A stretch of DNA of 64,000 bases from Paenarthrobacter sp. JL.01a (GCF_025452095.1 NZ_CP104877.1:1488001-1552000); one strand, 5' to 3'. Counted from the first letter of the stretch, positions 42,241 to 51,406 are shown. Notes: generated by a model from the letters alone, not told the origin. A program made the numbers and translations.

Positions 42241-43470
42241 ATGAGCGGAATCACACCACCCAGCACACTCATCACCAACATCGGCGAGCTGATGACCCAG
42301 GACCTGGAGCACCGGGTCCTCAAGGATGCGGCGATCGTCCTTGAGGGCGAGCGTATCTCCTGGATCGGGTCGAGTGCAGAGGCGCCGGCAGCAGACAACC
42401 GGGTCGACGCCGAAGGCCGCGCCGTCCTGCCTGGCTGGGTTGATTCGCATTCCCACCTCGTTTTCGCCGGGGATCGCACAGCCGAGTTTGAGGCCCGGAT
42501 GGCCGGGCAGAGCTACAGTGCCGGTGGCATAGCCGTCACCACCGGAGCAACCAGGAGCGTCAGCGACGACGAGCTGACCCGACTCGTGCGGGACAGGGTG
42601 GCCGAAGCGGTTTCGCAGGGAACCACCTACCTCGAGAGCAAGACCGGCTATGGGCTGGATGTGGAGAACGAAGCCCGCAGCGCCCGCATTGCAGCAGCCG
42701 AGGTGGACGAGGTCACCTACCTCGGCGCGCACCTGGTCCCCGCAGGCTCCGATCCGGAAGAGTACACAGACCTGGTATGCGGCGCCATGCTCGATGCCGT
42801 CCTCCCGCACGTCCGCTGGGCAGATGTCTTCTGTGAGCGCGGTGCATTCACCGAAGACCAGTCCCGTCGGGTCCTGACGGCAGCCCGCGACGCTGGATTG
42901 GGCCTGAGGGTCCACGGGAACCAGTTGGGTGAAGGTCCGGGCGTGGCTCTTGCCGTGGAGTTCGCCGCTGCAAGCGTGGATCACGTGAACTACCTTTCGG
43001 ACAAGGATGTCGCCGCCCTCGCCGCCACGTGGGCCGGCTGGGACCCAGCGACGGGCCAAGGGACCAGGGGCACGGTTGCTACGTGCCTGCCTGCCTGCGA
43101 CCTTTCCACCCGCCAGCCCCTGGCCCCCGGCCGGGAACTGATCGACGCCGGCGTGCAGATCGCGCTGGCAGCCAATTGCAATCCCGGCACTTCGTACACC
43201 AGCTCCATTGCGTTTTGCGTGACCACGGCCGTCCTTCAGATGCACCTGAGCGTGCACGAAGCCGTTCGGGCGGCGACCTACGGCGGCGCCCTGGCGCTGG
43301 GCCGTGAGTCCGGGAACGACGTCGACGGCGAACGGGCGGTGGGTTCGCTCGCCGTCGGACATCGCGCCGACCTCCACATGCTGAAGGCGCCGTCGGCCAC
43401 CCACCTGGCGTACCGCCCCGGGATCCCGTTGACGCATTCCGTCTGGCGGGCGGGCGTGCGCGCGGTCTAG
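42241..43470 (+). CDS. hutI: Imidazolonepropionase
   Basis: 409 residues from ATG 42241; an overlapping frame opens earlier at 41824 but lies within the flavoprotein gene. Amidohydrolase fold with the metal motif VDSHSHLVFAGDRTAEFEARMAGQSY, substrate-binding LESKTGYGL, VHGNQLGEGPG and AANCNPGTSYTSSI. It hydrolyses imidazolone-5-propionate to N-formimino-glutamate in histidine degradation. No other hut gene is in the window, so histidine catabolism is split across loci. A perfect 23-bp hairpin follows the stop. Confidence 0.95.
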   Translation: MSGITPPSTLITNIGELMTQDLEHRVLKDAAIVLEGERISWIGSSAEAPAADNRVDAEGRAVLPGWVDSHSHLVFAGDRTAEFEARMAGQSYSAGGIAVTTGATRSVSDDELTRLVRDRVAEAVSQGTTYLESKTGYGLDVENEARSARIAAAEVDEVTYLGAHLVPAGSDPEEYTDLVCGAMLDAVLPHVRWADVFCERGAFTEDQSRRVLTAARDAGLGLRVHGNQLGEGPGVALAVEFAAASVDHVNYLSDKDVAALAATWAGWDPATGQGTRGTVATCLPACDLSTRQPLAPGRELIDAGVQIALAANCNPGTSYTSSIAFCVTTAVLQMHLSVHEAVRAATYGGALALGRESGNDVDGERAVGSLAVGHRADLHMLKAPSATHLAYRPGIPLTHSVWRAGVRAV

Positions 43471-43475
43471 TTAAC

Positions 43476-43540
43476 GCAACGCGGGGTCACTTATGGCCGG
43501 AAATCCCTGGTGGGATGGGCCATAAGTGACCCCGCGTTGC
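43476..43540. terminator. Perfect 23-bp hairpin between convergent hutI and GH101 genes
   Basis: Arms 43476-43498 and 43518-43540 are perfectly complementary; the 19-nt loop holds a further 5-bp stem (ATCCC/GGGAT). A short TTTT follows on the plus side. It spans nearly the whole 72-bp gap, so it is probably a bidirectional terminator. Confidence 0.8.
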
Positions 43541-43542
43541 TT

Positions 43543-46500
43543 TTAAGCGCAGGTGAATTTGGCGCCGGCCCAGTCTGCGTGGTCGTTGCCGTTGGAGTCG
43601 CCCGCGTCATCTGCCACGAGCTCCACGTACTGGGCGCCGGTGACATCAACGGTGAGCGGCCGGGGAGCGCTGGTGGCTCCCAGTACCGGGGTTGTGAGCT
43701 TGGTGGTGCCGTCAGCCACCACGGAGAACTTCACGCTGCCCCGCGTCGGCTGGGCGTCGTCGATTCCAACGGTGGCGTTGAAGGCGGTGCAGCGGCCTCC
43801 CAGGAAGTAACGGATGGTGCTGTTGGCATGGGCGCCGAGTCCCTTGGCGAAGACTGTTCCGTTCAGCGTCAGCGGCTTGCCGTCGCCGGCGCCCTGCTCT
43901 CCGTTCGACATGTCTTTCTCCACTGGTCCCCAGCCATTCGTTGCGCTTACCCAGGGGTGGTCGCTCGCGTAGACGCTTGCCTGCGGCGGTTTGGGGAGCG
44001 TCCGGACAGCGGTGGTGGTGCTGATGGTACGGCTGCCTGCGGGGGCTGTGGTGGTGGTGTACTTTGCCGTCGCCGTGAGCGGGTAATCGCCGTCCGCCGA
44101 AGCGGGTGCAGTGACTTTCCAGGTGGTGGCGAGACTTCCACCGGCGGGCAGGGTTGCTGCCGTTGCCGGCGTGGCCGGCGTCGCCGTCCAGCCCTCGGGG
44201 AGGGCAAGTTCAACGGACACATCCTTGATGGCCGCCGGTTCGTCGGAGACAAACGTCGTGACCAAGTCCTGCGCCTTGCCCTGCTGGACCACGTCGCCTT
44301 GAAGTTCGGCGGAGAGTTGCGCACAGGCCGGGACGGCGTCCGAGGCACCGAGGTCCTCCACCAGGACATTGTCCAGGGTGAAGTCGGAGCCGTTCGCGCT
44401 TCCTGTCCGCTGCAGCCCCACGAAATAGTCCCCGCAGAATCCGGTATCGAGGATCTGCTCGAACCTGGCGGTGGTGGTTTTTGCATCAATCGGCTGGCTG
44501 CCCGTGACAGCGGGGCCTGCTTGGGAGTCGTAACCGGAAACCCAGGCGTATTGACCGGCTTTCGAGTTCTGGTAATCGAAGGACACCTTGTATTTGTGTC
44601 CTGCCAGGAAGGGCACTGTGGCTTCTGTGGTGCGGTACACCATGCCAGGTCCGCCGTCAGGGGCAGTGTTTTCGTCGTGGGCGATCAGGGACCACCTGCC
44701 ATCCAGGACCTCGTCGATCACATTGGTGTCCCAGCCCTTCTGCGTGAAAGGCTCGTTGCGCTCGGTGATGTGGGTCCGGGGGTCCGTGGAACCACCGGCA
44801 TTGCCCTTGACGAAGGGTCCCCAGCCTTGGTCGACGTTCTCGAAGTCTTCGCTGAGCACGCCGGTGGTGGGAACGCGGGTGGTCTTCACCGCCCTGAAGT
44901 CGTCCACGCGTACGGTGCCTTCGCCGTCGGCGGTTGTGACCGAAACGGTGGCTTTGGTGTTGTTCCGTGGTACGTCCACCAACACGCGAACGCGCTGGAA
45001 GGCTGTCCCGTGCTTCTCGTCGCCGGCCACGTAGTTTTCTGCGTTGGACGAATCGACGGTGATGCTTTCGGTCTTGCCGTTGATGTCGACGGACAGGGTA
45101 GTGGGCCGGACCTTGCCGGGTTGGATTTCAAGCCACGCACTGACCGATTGGGTTCCGGCGTCGAGTTTTACTTCCTGGCTGATCGACGACGGCGTTGCCG
45201 CCATTTCGGCGAAGCGGCGCCCCTTGTCGTCGCGCACTTGGGTGACGTTGCCCGTGGGGTTCCAGGGGGAGAGGTCGCTGCCGTTGAACCCGGGATCGTT
45301 GAACGGCGTGCCTTCGCCGAAGAGTGCCTTCTTGGGAAGGGTGTTGCCCTTTGTGGTGAGAACATAGGGCTGGTTCGCCTCGGCGATCACAGTTACCTGG
45401 CCGTTGACGACCGGCACATCAGCTACCTTGACGCGCCCATTGTCGGTCAACCTGAACACTTCAAGCGAGGTGGACTTGGCGAACTCTTTGGTGAGCGTCC
45501 AGGTGCTGGCGCCTCCTGCAGGGTTGTAGTGGTAGAGCTTGTCGGCCTTGCCGTCTTCTTTTGACGACCATGGCATGAGGTAGGTGCCGCCGGAGAGGAC
45601 GGTTGCTCCACCTACGGTGATGTTGCGTGCTTCGGCGGTGTTGCCTGTCACCGACACGCCATCGGCAAGGTCGATCCGGTCCGGTGTCCATTTGGTGATC
45701 GGGTGGTGCTGCAGGAACTTGGCCGGGAGGTTGGCTGTCCAGACATTCTCGCTGAAGGCGTTGAAGTCGTTCTGCCCAGTCCAGCCCTCGAACTCCACAA
45801 TGTGGCTGACGCCGAGCTTGGGGTCCGGGTTCCACACATCCGATTGGCTGTTGTTGATGAAGCGCAGGATCTGGGAATTGACGCCCTTGTTGGTGGAGCC
45901 GCCGTACTTCTCATCGTTGGCCCAGTGCGACCACGTGTTGTTGCGGGACAGATGGTCGGCCCACTCCGATCCCACACGAAAGCCGTTCTTGACCAGTTCC
46001 TGCTGCAGCCGCTCGGCGAGCCAGCCGAATTCGTAGTAGACGTCCACGTAGACGAAGTCCAGGTTCTCGTCCGTGGCTTCGCGGAGTTCTTTGATGCGCT
46101 GGGCGAGCTTGCCGGAGTTGATGTCTTGGCGCTGGTTGATGTAGTACGACTGGTCCAGCCAGTTCCAGCCGAGACCCTTGTCGGCCCGCAGCAGGTCTTC
46201 GCTGAAGGACTTTGCTTCGGGATAGATCTCCGTGGCGTTGATGTGGACGCCGAAACTGGCGTTCCAGTCCTTGCCCTCCTTCACCAAAGTGTTGAGGTCC
46301 TCCAGCCCGCCTGCGCGGGTGTTGAAGTTGTTCCCGTAATCGGTGTTGGCCGAGTCGTGGCCTTCGCTGGTGTAGCCCTTGAGCATGGCCACCTGGCCCA
46401 ACCCATCCGTTGCGAGGGAGATGCGCTTGACGTCGTCGAGCGTGCGGAGAAACGGGTGGGTTGCCTGTGAGGCAAAGTTGAAGGGGATGTGGGTGATGAC

Positions 46501-47445
46501 GTTGTCCGGGGTCTGTTCGCCCTTGTTGGCGGACACCTGGATGGATCTCATGGCTATCGCTGCGTCCTGCCAGTCCACGCCGCCGTCGGCATTCGCGTCG
46601 GCGGTGATGGCAACCCTGGTCCAGGGAAGTTCCTCCGTGGTGGTGGAACCATCGGCCCGGTACAGCCACTGGCCACTGGCAATGCCCATGGAAACCCCGC
46701 CCGCGCCGTCGCTGACGGCTTGACGCCAGAAGCGGCCCTTGTCCTTTGTGCCGGGGCCGGAGGAGGTGTCGTAAAGGGCGTTGGATTCGACGGCGGCACC
46801 CAACGCAGCGGTGTTGGCCAGCGCGTACGCCGAGCTCCTGGGTGCAGTATCCAGGGGCGTCGCGGCAGTAATTGGCGTGAATTCGTCGCCACTGACGCTG
46901 CGGTCAACTGACAGATTGGCCGTGGAGACCTGGGCGCCCGGCTGTACGGAGCCAACAGTGACCAGGTTCAGGCGGGGGAGTTGCAAGGTCTTGACGAGGT
47001 GTTCCGCGGAGTCCTTGATCTCCGTGACGTTGAAGGAGACCACATTCTTTGTGACGGACAGCCGGGCCTTGATCACGGCGTTGCCGAAGTCGGGCACGGT
47101 GAGGACGTAGTCGCGTGCGTCCTTTCCGTGGGCAGTGGACGATCCCGTGACGACGTACTCCACGCCGTTGAGGGTAACGGTGTTCAACCGGCTCGTGGTG
47201 CCGTCGAGGCGGGATGACGAAGCGATGTCGGTGTAGCCAAGGACTTGGGGGAAAGTAGTGGCGACGTCTACGCGGAGGGCGGCGGAGGTGAGAGTGGCAG
47301 TGTCGCCGGCGTTGACGACGTCTGTGGGCAGGGACAACGGGACTGCATTGGCGGGTTCGATGGCCAGCAGCCCCAGCGAGGAGGAAGCGACGACGCATGC
47401 CATGCTCAGCGAGGCAAGGCGTCCAGGGGATGTAGAGCGGGGCAT
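43543..47445 (-). CDS. Secreted GH101 endo-alpha-N-acetylgalactosaminidase
   Basis: 1300 residues. A signal peptide (cleavage near residue 34, ANA-VP) is followed by a beta-sandwich, then the GH101 barrel with YTSEGHDSANTDYGNNFNTRAGG. The probable nucleophile is Asp468 (FVYVDVYYEFGW) and the acid/base Glu494 (VGSEWADHL). After it come galactose-binding-like modules (about 740-1030), a NEW3-type domain (about 1040-1140) and a C-terminal NPCBM-type domain (about 1170-1300). The family releases the Gal-beta1,3-GalNAc core-1 disaccharide from O-glycoproteins. No LPXTG or anchor is present, so it is free or carbohydrate-bound. It is divergent from an Aga-type GalNAc operon, which supports this specificity. 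Known mostly from gut bacteria, it is unusual in a soil-type actinobacterium. Confidence 0.93.
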   Translation of the reverse strand: MPRSTSPGRLASLSMACVVASSSLGLLAIEPANAVPLSLPTDVVNAGDTATLTSAALRVDVATTFPQVLGYTDIASSSRLDGTTSRLNTVTLNGVEYVVTGSSTAHGKDARDYVLTVPDFGNAVIKARLSVTKNVVSFNVTEIKDSAEHLVKTLQLPRLNLVTVGSVQPGAQVSTANLSVDRSVSGDEFTPITAATPLDTAPRSSAYALANTAALGAAVESNALYDTSSGPGTKDKGRFWRQAVSDGAGGVSMGIASGQWLYRADGSTTTEELPWTRVAITADANADGGVDWQDAAIAMRSIQVSANKGEQTPDNVITHIPFNFASQATHPFLRTLDDVKRISLATDGLGQVAMLKGYTSEGHDSANTDYGNNFNTRAGGLEDLNTLVKEGKDWNASFGVHINATEIYPEAKSFSEDLLRADKGLGWNWLDQSYYINQRQDINSGKLAQRIKELREATDENLDFVYVDVYYEFGWLAERLQQELVKNGFRVGSEWADHLSRNNTWSHWANDEKYGGSTNKGVNSQILRFINNSQSDVWNPDPKLGVSHIVEFEGWTGQNDFNAFSENVWTANLPAKFLQHHPITKWTPDRIDLADGVSVTGNTAEARNITVGGATVLSGGTYLMPWSSKEDGKADKLYHYNPAGGASTWTLTKEFAKSTSLEVFRLTDNGRVKVADVPVVNGQVTVIAEANQPYVLTTKGNTLPKKALFGEGTPFNDPGFNGSDLSPWNPTGNVTQVRDDKGRRFAEMAATPSSISQEVKLDAGTQSVSAWLEIQPGKVRPTTLSVDINGKTESITVDSSNAENYVAGDEKHGTAFQRVRVLVDVPRNNTKATVSVTTADGEGTVRVDDFRAVKTTRVPTTGVLSEDFENVDQGWGPFVKGNAGGSTDPRTHITERNEPFTQKGWDTNVIDEVLDGRWSLIAHDENTAPDGGPGMVYRTTEATVPFLAGHKYKVSFDYQNSKAGQYAWVSGYDSQAGPAVTGSQPIDAKTTTARFEQILDTGFCGDYFVGLQRTGSANGSDFTLDNVLVEDLGASDAVPACAQLSAELQGDVVQQGKAQDLVTTFVSDEPAAIKDVSVELALPEGWTATPATPATAATLPAGGSLATTWKVTAPASADGDYPLTATAKYTTTTAPAGSRTISTTTAVRTLPKPPQASVYASDHPWVSATNGWGPVEKDMSNGEQGAGDGKPLTLNGTVFAKGLGAHANSTIRYFLGGRCTAFNATVGIDDAQPTRGSVKFSVVADGTTKLTTPVLGATSAPRPLTVDVTGAQYVELVADDAGDSNGNDHADWAGAKFTCA

Positions 47446-47457
47446 GATGCTCCTTAT

Positions 47458-47483
47458 TGATTATTTCGATGGAGTAATAATCA
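47458..47483. promoter_or_regulatory. Perfect dyad in the GH101 leader
   Basis: TGATTATT at 47458-47465 and AATAATCA at 47476-47483 are exact complements with a 10-nt spacer. The dyad lies directly upstream of the AAGGAGC ribosome binding site of the GH101 gene, so it may be a repressor operator or a translation-controlling hairpin. Confidence 0.5.
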
Positions 47484-47649
47484 CTTTCTTGCGGACTTAT
47501 CCAACACTGCTGCACGAACAAGAAGATGACAAGAGTTGACAGAGACTTAACTTAAAAGCACAGACTGGAACACCGAGGCGCCGCGATCGTTATGCCGCGC
47601 TCCCGAAGGTGCCAATGCGCATCTTCTCCAGTAGATGATCCTTGTGAGA

Positions 47650-47679
47650 TTGAAAATGATCGTTTAGTGTTTCTATAGA
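47650..47679 (+). promoter_or_regulatory. Promoter of the Aga-type GalNAc operon
   Basis: TTGAAA at 47650-47655 and TATAGA at 47674-47679 with an 18-bp spacer. The start codon is 39 bp downstream. GTTT-containing repeats in the spacer (GTTTAGTGTTTC) resemble sites bound by DeoR-family repressors. Confidence 0.6.
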
Positions 47680-47718
47680 TCAAAAAACGTCATTACATGA
47701 GCGGGAGCGAAACACACG

Positions 47719-48636
47719 ATGAGCGAGAACATTCTGGGCGCCTTCATGGAGGAAGAGCTGCTCTCCCAGCCGGTGGTGTGGCAGCGCGCCGTGGAGCAGG
47801 CCAACGCCGAACAACTGCTTCCCGCGGATGGAAAGCGCATCGCAGTCATCGGCTGCGGCACGTCCTGGTTCATGGCCCAGAGCTACGCCGCCGCCCGCGA
47901 GTCTGCCGGCAAGGGTGTCACCGATGCTTTTGCCGCTTCCGAGGCTTTCCTCAACAGCAACAGCGCCGACCGCCAGTACGACGCCGTTGTGGCCATCACG
48001 CGCTCAGGCACCACCACTGAGGTACTTGAGATCCTGGCCGGGTTGAAGGGAATCGTTCCCACGGTCGCCATCATCGGCGACACCAGTTCCCCGATCGTCG
48101 GGCTGGCCGACACTGTCATTGGCCTGCAGTACGCGGACGAGCGTTCCGTGGTGCAGACCCGTTTTGCCACAACGGCCTTGGTCTACCTCTTGGCGAGCCT
48201 TGGCATCGACGTGCGCCAGGCCATCGAAGACGCCCGTGAAGCCGTGAGCGCCCCGGTGCCGCAGGAACTCCTGGAGGCCGAGCAGTTCACCTTCCTCGGA
48301 ACAGGATGGACCGTTGGCCTGGCCCATGAAGCCGGATTGAAGATGCGCGAAGCTGTCCAGGGCTGGACCGAGTCATACCCGGCCATGGAGTACCGCCACG
48401 GGCCGATTTCCATTGCTGCCCCCGGCCGGGTCACCTGGCTGTTCGGCACCCAGCCCGAGGGCCTGGACCAGGACATGGCGGCCACCGGAGCCCTGTACAT
48501 CCACACAGACAAGCACCCCCTGGCCGAACTGGCCCGGGTCCATAAGGTGACACTGGAGCGTGCACGGGTCCGCGGTTTGAATCCGGATCTGCCACGCAAC
48601 CTGACCCGTTCGGTCATTCTCGACGCCTCCGCCTAG
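47719..48636 (+). CDS. agaS: SIS-domain sugar-phosphate deaminase/isomerase (AgaS-like)
   Basis: 305 residues, two SIS domains: the first with VIGCGTSWFMAQSYAAARES and TRSGTTTEVLEIL, the second with FLGTGWTVGLAHEAGLKMREAV and YPAMEYRHGP. It resembles the isomerase half of GlmS and AgaS. With the kinase and aldolase downstream, deamination/isomerisation of galactosamine-6-phosphate to tagatose-6-phosphate is the likely reaction. First gene of a five-gene operon; ribosome binding site CGGGAGCG. Alternative: glucosamine-6-phosphate isomerase activity. Assignment rests on context. Confidence 0.82.
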   Translation: MSENILGAFMEEELLSQPVVWQRAVEQANAEQLLPADGKRIAVIGCGTSWFMAQSYAAARESAGKGVTDAFAASEAFLNSNSADRQYDAVVAITRSGTTTEVLEILAGLKGIVPTVAIIGDTSSPIVGLADTVIGLQYADERSVVQTRFATTALVYLLASLGIDVRQAIEDAREAVSAPVPQELLEAEQFTFLGTGWTVGLAHEAGLKMREAVQGWTESYPAMEYRHGPISIAAPGRVTWLFGTQPEGLDQDMAATGALYIHTDKHPLAELARVHKVTLERARVRGLNPDLPRNLTRSVILDASA

Positions 48637-48645
48637 GCCCCCGCA

Positions 48646-49581
48646 ATGGTTCTTGGAGCCGCAGAATCACCGGTCCTGTCCTTCGACGTTGGCGGGACGG
48701 ACATCAAGGCCGGATTGGTCGATGCCAAGGGCGTCGTGCTGGGCATGCGCCGGGTTCCCACGCCCCTGGACCCGGCCCGGCCCGGCGAAGCTGTGCTGGA
48801 TCGCCTCGTCGAACTGGCCCTGGAGCTGGAAGCCGAATTCCCGGGCACCCCTGCCAAAGCCGCCGGTATCATCGTCCCCGGCATAGTCGACTCGGTGGCA
48901 GGGGTGGGCGTCTACTCTGCCAACCTCGGATGGCGGAACTTTCCTTTCACGGCCGAAGCTGAAAAACGGCTCGGCATTCCGGTCGCCTTCGACCACGACG
49001 TCCGCTCCGCCGCTGCCGTTGAGCACGCACTTGGTGGCTCGAAAGAGTTCAGCGAAGTGGTGGTCATGGTGGTGGGCACCGGAATCGCGGCCGCAGTCTT
49101 CTCCGGTGGCAAGGCCGTGACGGCGGGTGGTTTTGCCGGCGAGCTCGGCCATGCACAGGTTCCGGACCCCGACGCCGTTCCCGGCACCACCGCTGCCACG
49201 ATCCTGGAAGCTGTCGGTTCGGCCGGCGCAATAGCCAAGCGCTACCAGCGGGCTACAAGCAACCCGGTGCAGGGTGCCCGCGATGTCCTGGCCCGCGCCG
49301 ATTCCGATGACACAACCGCGCAACGCATCTGGGCGGAAGCGGTTGATGCGCTCGCATTCACCATCTGCCAGTGCGTCAACATCATCGGCACCGAAGCCGT
49401 GGTCATCGGCGGCGGACTCGCTGAGTCCGGCGACAAGCTCCTGGAGCCACTGCGGGCACGGGTGGACCAGATCCTCGATTTCCAGCGCCGTCCCCGCCTC
49501 ATCAGGGCCGAGCTGGGCCAGGATGCGGGCTTGCTCGGTGCCGCGCTGAATGCCCGGGTGCTGTTGGGAGCCGGACGATGA
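48646..49581 (+). CDS. ROK-family sugar kinase, zinc motif missing
   Basis: 311 residues. N-terminal phosphate-binding SFDVGGTDIKAGLVD and AFDHDVRSAAAVEHALGG are clear ROK features. The usual ROK zinc motif CxCGxxGCxE is replaced: GELGHAQVPD is kept but the following segment (AVPGTTAATILEAVGS) has no cysteines. Context suggests phosphorylation of GalNAc or a related amino sugar entering the pathway. Nine bp after agaS and overlapping the next gene by 4 bp. Confidence 0.85.
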   Translation: MVLGAAESPVLSFDVGGTDIKAGLVDAKGVVLGMRRVPTPLDPARPGEAVLDRLVELALELEAEFPGTPAKAAGIIVPGIVDSVAGVGVYSANLGWRNFPFTAEAEKRLGIPVAFDHDVRSAAAVEHALGGSKEFSEVVVMVVGTGIAAAVFSGGKAVTAGGFAGELGHAQVPDPDAVPGTTAATILEAVGSAGAIAKRYQRATSNPVQGARDVLARADSDDTTAQRIWAEAVDALAFTICQCVNIIGTEAVVIGGGLAESGDKLLEPLRARVDQILDFQRRPRLIRAELGQDAGLLGAALNARVLLGAGR

Positions 49582-50546
49582 AGCGGGCCGCGGTGAACCG
49601 CATCATCACTGTGACGCCCAACCCGGCCATCGACATGACCTACACGGTCCAAGGCATCACGGAGGGTGCAAGCCACCGGGTTCCCACCCCGATCAGCCGC
49701 GCCGGCGGCAAGGGGATCAACGTTGCCCGGGTCACGCACCAGCTCGATTACCCCGTCCTGGCCATAGCCCCGACAGGAGGAGCTGCAGGACAGACGCTGG
49801 CTGACGAGCTCTGGACCAGCGGCGTCCCGCACCTCCTGGTGGGCGTTGCGGCGGAGACGCGGCGCAGCATCGCCCTGGTGGACACGCTGGCCGGGGAAAC
49901 CTCCATTTTCAACGAGGAAGGCCAGGCCCTGCTTCCTGATGAATGGCGTTCGCTCAGGACCGCCGTGAGCGAGGCAGTCACCGGCAACCGCAACCTGCCC
50001 GCCTCAGTGGTGGTGGGATCGGGAAGTCTGCCCCAGGGCGCACCCGCGGACTTCTACCCGGAGCTCGTACGCATGGCCCACGACGCCGGTGTCCCCGCCA
50101 TCATCGATACTTCCGGTCCCGGGATCGTCGCTGCCGCCAAAGCGGGGGCCGACATCCTCAAGCCGAACCATCATGAACTGGCTGAAGCGACGGGGGAGTC
50201 CAGCCTTGAAGCCGCGGCCCTCTCGCTGATCGACATGGGGGCCCGCACGGTCCTCGTCAGTGCCGGAGCTGACGGCATGCTCGCCTTCGACCACGCAGCC
50301 CCGGGCGGATACTGGAGTGCGCGCCTGCCGGAACCGCTCAGCGGCAACCCCACAGGGGCGGGCGACGCCGGTGTGGCGGCTGCCGCCGTCGCACTCGCCG
50401 AAGGCATCACCGAACCCCGAGAGATTCTGCGCAGGGCCACCGCCTGGTCCGCTGCTGCCGTGCTCATGCCGGCCGCGGGCGAGATTTCGCCGCGGTACCA
50501 GGAGCTCCAGGACCAACTGATCGTTATATGGAAGGAGACCCGGTGA
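49578..50546 (+). CDS. PfkB-family tagatose-6-phosphate/1-phosphofructokinase
   Basis: 322 residues. LacC/FruK subgroup: start TVTPNPAIDMTYTV, sugar-binding AGGKGINVARVTHQL, and the ATP-site GNPTGAGDAGVAAA with the catalytic Asp. It should phosphorylate tagatose-6-phosphate at C1 to the bisphosphate that the next gene product cleaves. It overlaps both neighbours (ATGA upstream, GTGA downstream). A FruK-like role on fructose-1-phosphate cannot be excluded but is less consistent with context. Confidence 0.88.
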   Translation: MKRAAVNRIITVTPNPAIDMTYTVQGITEGASHRVPTPISRAGGKGINVARVTHQLDYPVLAIAPTGGAAGQTLADELWTSGVPHLLVGVAAETRRSIALVDTLAGETSIFNEEGQALLPDEWRSLRTAVSEAVTGNRNLPASVVVGSGSLPQGAPADFYPELVRMAHDAGVPAIIDTSGPGIVAAAKAGADILKPNHHELAEATGESSLEAAALSLIDMGARTVLVSAGADGMLAFDHAAPGGYWSARLPEPLSGNPTGAGDAGVAAAAVALAEGITEPREILRRATAWSAAAVLMPAAGEISPRYQELQDQLIVIWKETR

Positions 50547-51382
50547 CCCTGGTCAATACGCGAGAACTCATGGACAAGGCCGCCGCCGCGGGCATCGGCC
50601 AAGGCGCGTTCAACGTCATCCATATCGAAACTGCCGAGGGCCTGGTAGCCGGGGCTGAGGCCGCGGGCGTTCCGCTGATCCTCCAGGTCTCCGAGAACTG
50701 CGCGAAGTACCATGGCGGCCTGGAACCGATTGCGTCGGCGGCCCTCGCGATCGCCCGTTCGGCCTCCGTGCCGGTGTCCCTCCACCTGGACCACGCGGAG
50801 TCCGAAGACCTGGCGCTCGCCGCTGTGGACCTCGGCTTTGGCTCTGTGATGTACGACGGCGCGCACCTGCCCTACGAGTGGAACGTCGAAGTCACGCGCC
50901 GCGTTGCTGCCTACGCCCATGAACGCGGCGTCTACGTCGAAGCCGAACTGGGGAAAGTTGGCGGCAAGGACGGAGCCCATGCACCGGGAGTCCGGACCGA
51001 CCCGGCTGAGGCAAAGGCATTCGTGGAAGCGACAGGAGTGGACGCACTGGCGGTGGCTGTCGGGTCCTCACACGCCATGACCGAACGCAGCGCCGCGTTG
51101 GACCTGCACTTGATCACCCGGCTGAAATCTGCCGTCGGAAAACCACTGGTCCTCCATGGCTCCTCCGGTGTCACAGACGACATGCTCGTAGCTGCTATCG
51201 GCGCTGGTATGACTAAGATCAACGTATCCACACATTTGAACGGGTTCTTCACCCGCGCCGTCCGTGAGTACCTCGATGCCAACCCCGCAGTGGTGGACTC
51301 CCGGAAGTACATCAAGGCCGGCCGGGAGGCCCTGGTGCTGGAGTCGGCACGTATGCTGACGCTGTTCGCCAAAGCGAAATAG
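50543..51382 (+). CDS. Class II tagatose-bisphosphate aldolase (GatY/KbaY-like)
   Basis: 279 residues from GTG 50543, which overlaps the previous stop and has GGAAGGAGA upstream; ATG 50528 is an alternative. Zinc-dependent aldolase fold: first His ligand in SLHLDHAES, VMYDGAHLPYEWNV, EAELGKVGGKDG, VLHGSSGVTDD and the phosphate site GMTKINVSTHL. It cleaves tagatose-1,6-bisphosphate to dihydroxyacetone phosphate and glyceraldehyde-3-phosphate, feeding glycolysis. It completes the Aga pathway after the kinases. Fructose-bisphosphate as substrate is the alternative. Confidence 0.9.
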   Translation: MTLVNTRELMDKAAAAGIGQGAFNVIHIETAEGLVAGAEAAGVPLILQVSENCAKYHGGLEPIASAALAIARSASVPVSLHLDHAESEDLALAAVDLGFGSVMYDGAHLPYEWNVEVTRRVAAYAHERGVYVEAELGKVGGKDGAHAPGVRTDPAEAKAFVEATGVDALAVAVGSSHAMTERSAALDLHLITRLKSAVGKPLVLHGSSGVTDDMLVAAIGAGMTKINVSTHLNGFFTRAVREYLDANPAVVDSRKYIKAGREALVLESARMLTLFAKAK

Positions 51383-51406
51383 CGTCGAAACCGCGAAAGG
51401 CTAGTC

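Larger units (their letters stand above)
47446..47718. other. 273-bp AT-rich divergent regulatory region (GH101 / Aga operon)
   Basis: Clearly more AT-rich than its surroundings. It holds a perfect dyad next to the GH101 ribosome binding site (47458-47483), a good promoter for the Aga operon (47650-47679) and an imperfect dyad around that promoter (AATGATCGTTT near 47655 against AAACGTCATT near 47686). No gene is seen. Confidence 0.65.

Noticed and set aside
43510..45564. Very long open frame (684 codons) opposite the GH101 gene
   Set aside because: It is antisense to a clear GH101 protein with signal peptide, catalytic residues and domains. Its translation is low-complexity Gly/Val/Arg/His and matches nothing. 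Long antisense frames are expected in high-GC DNA.
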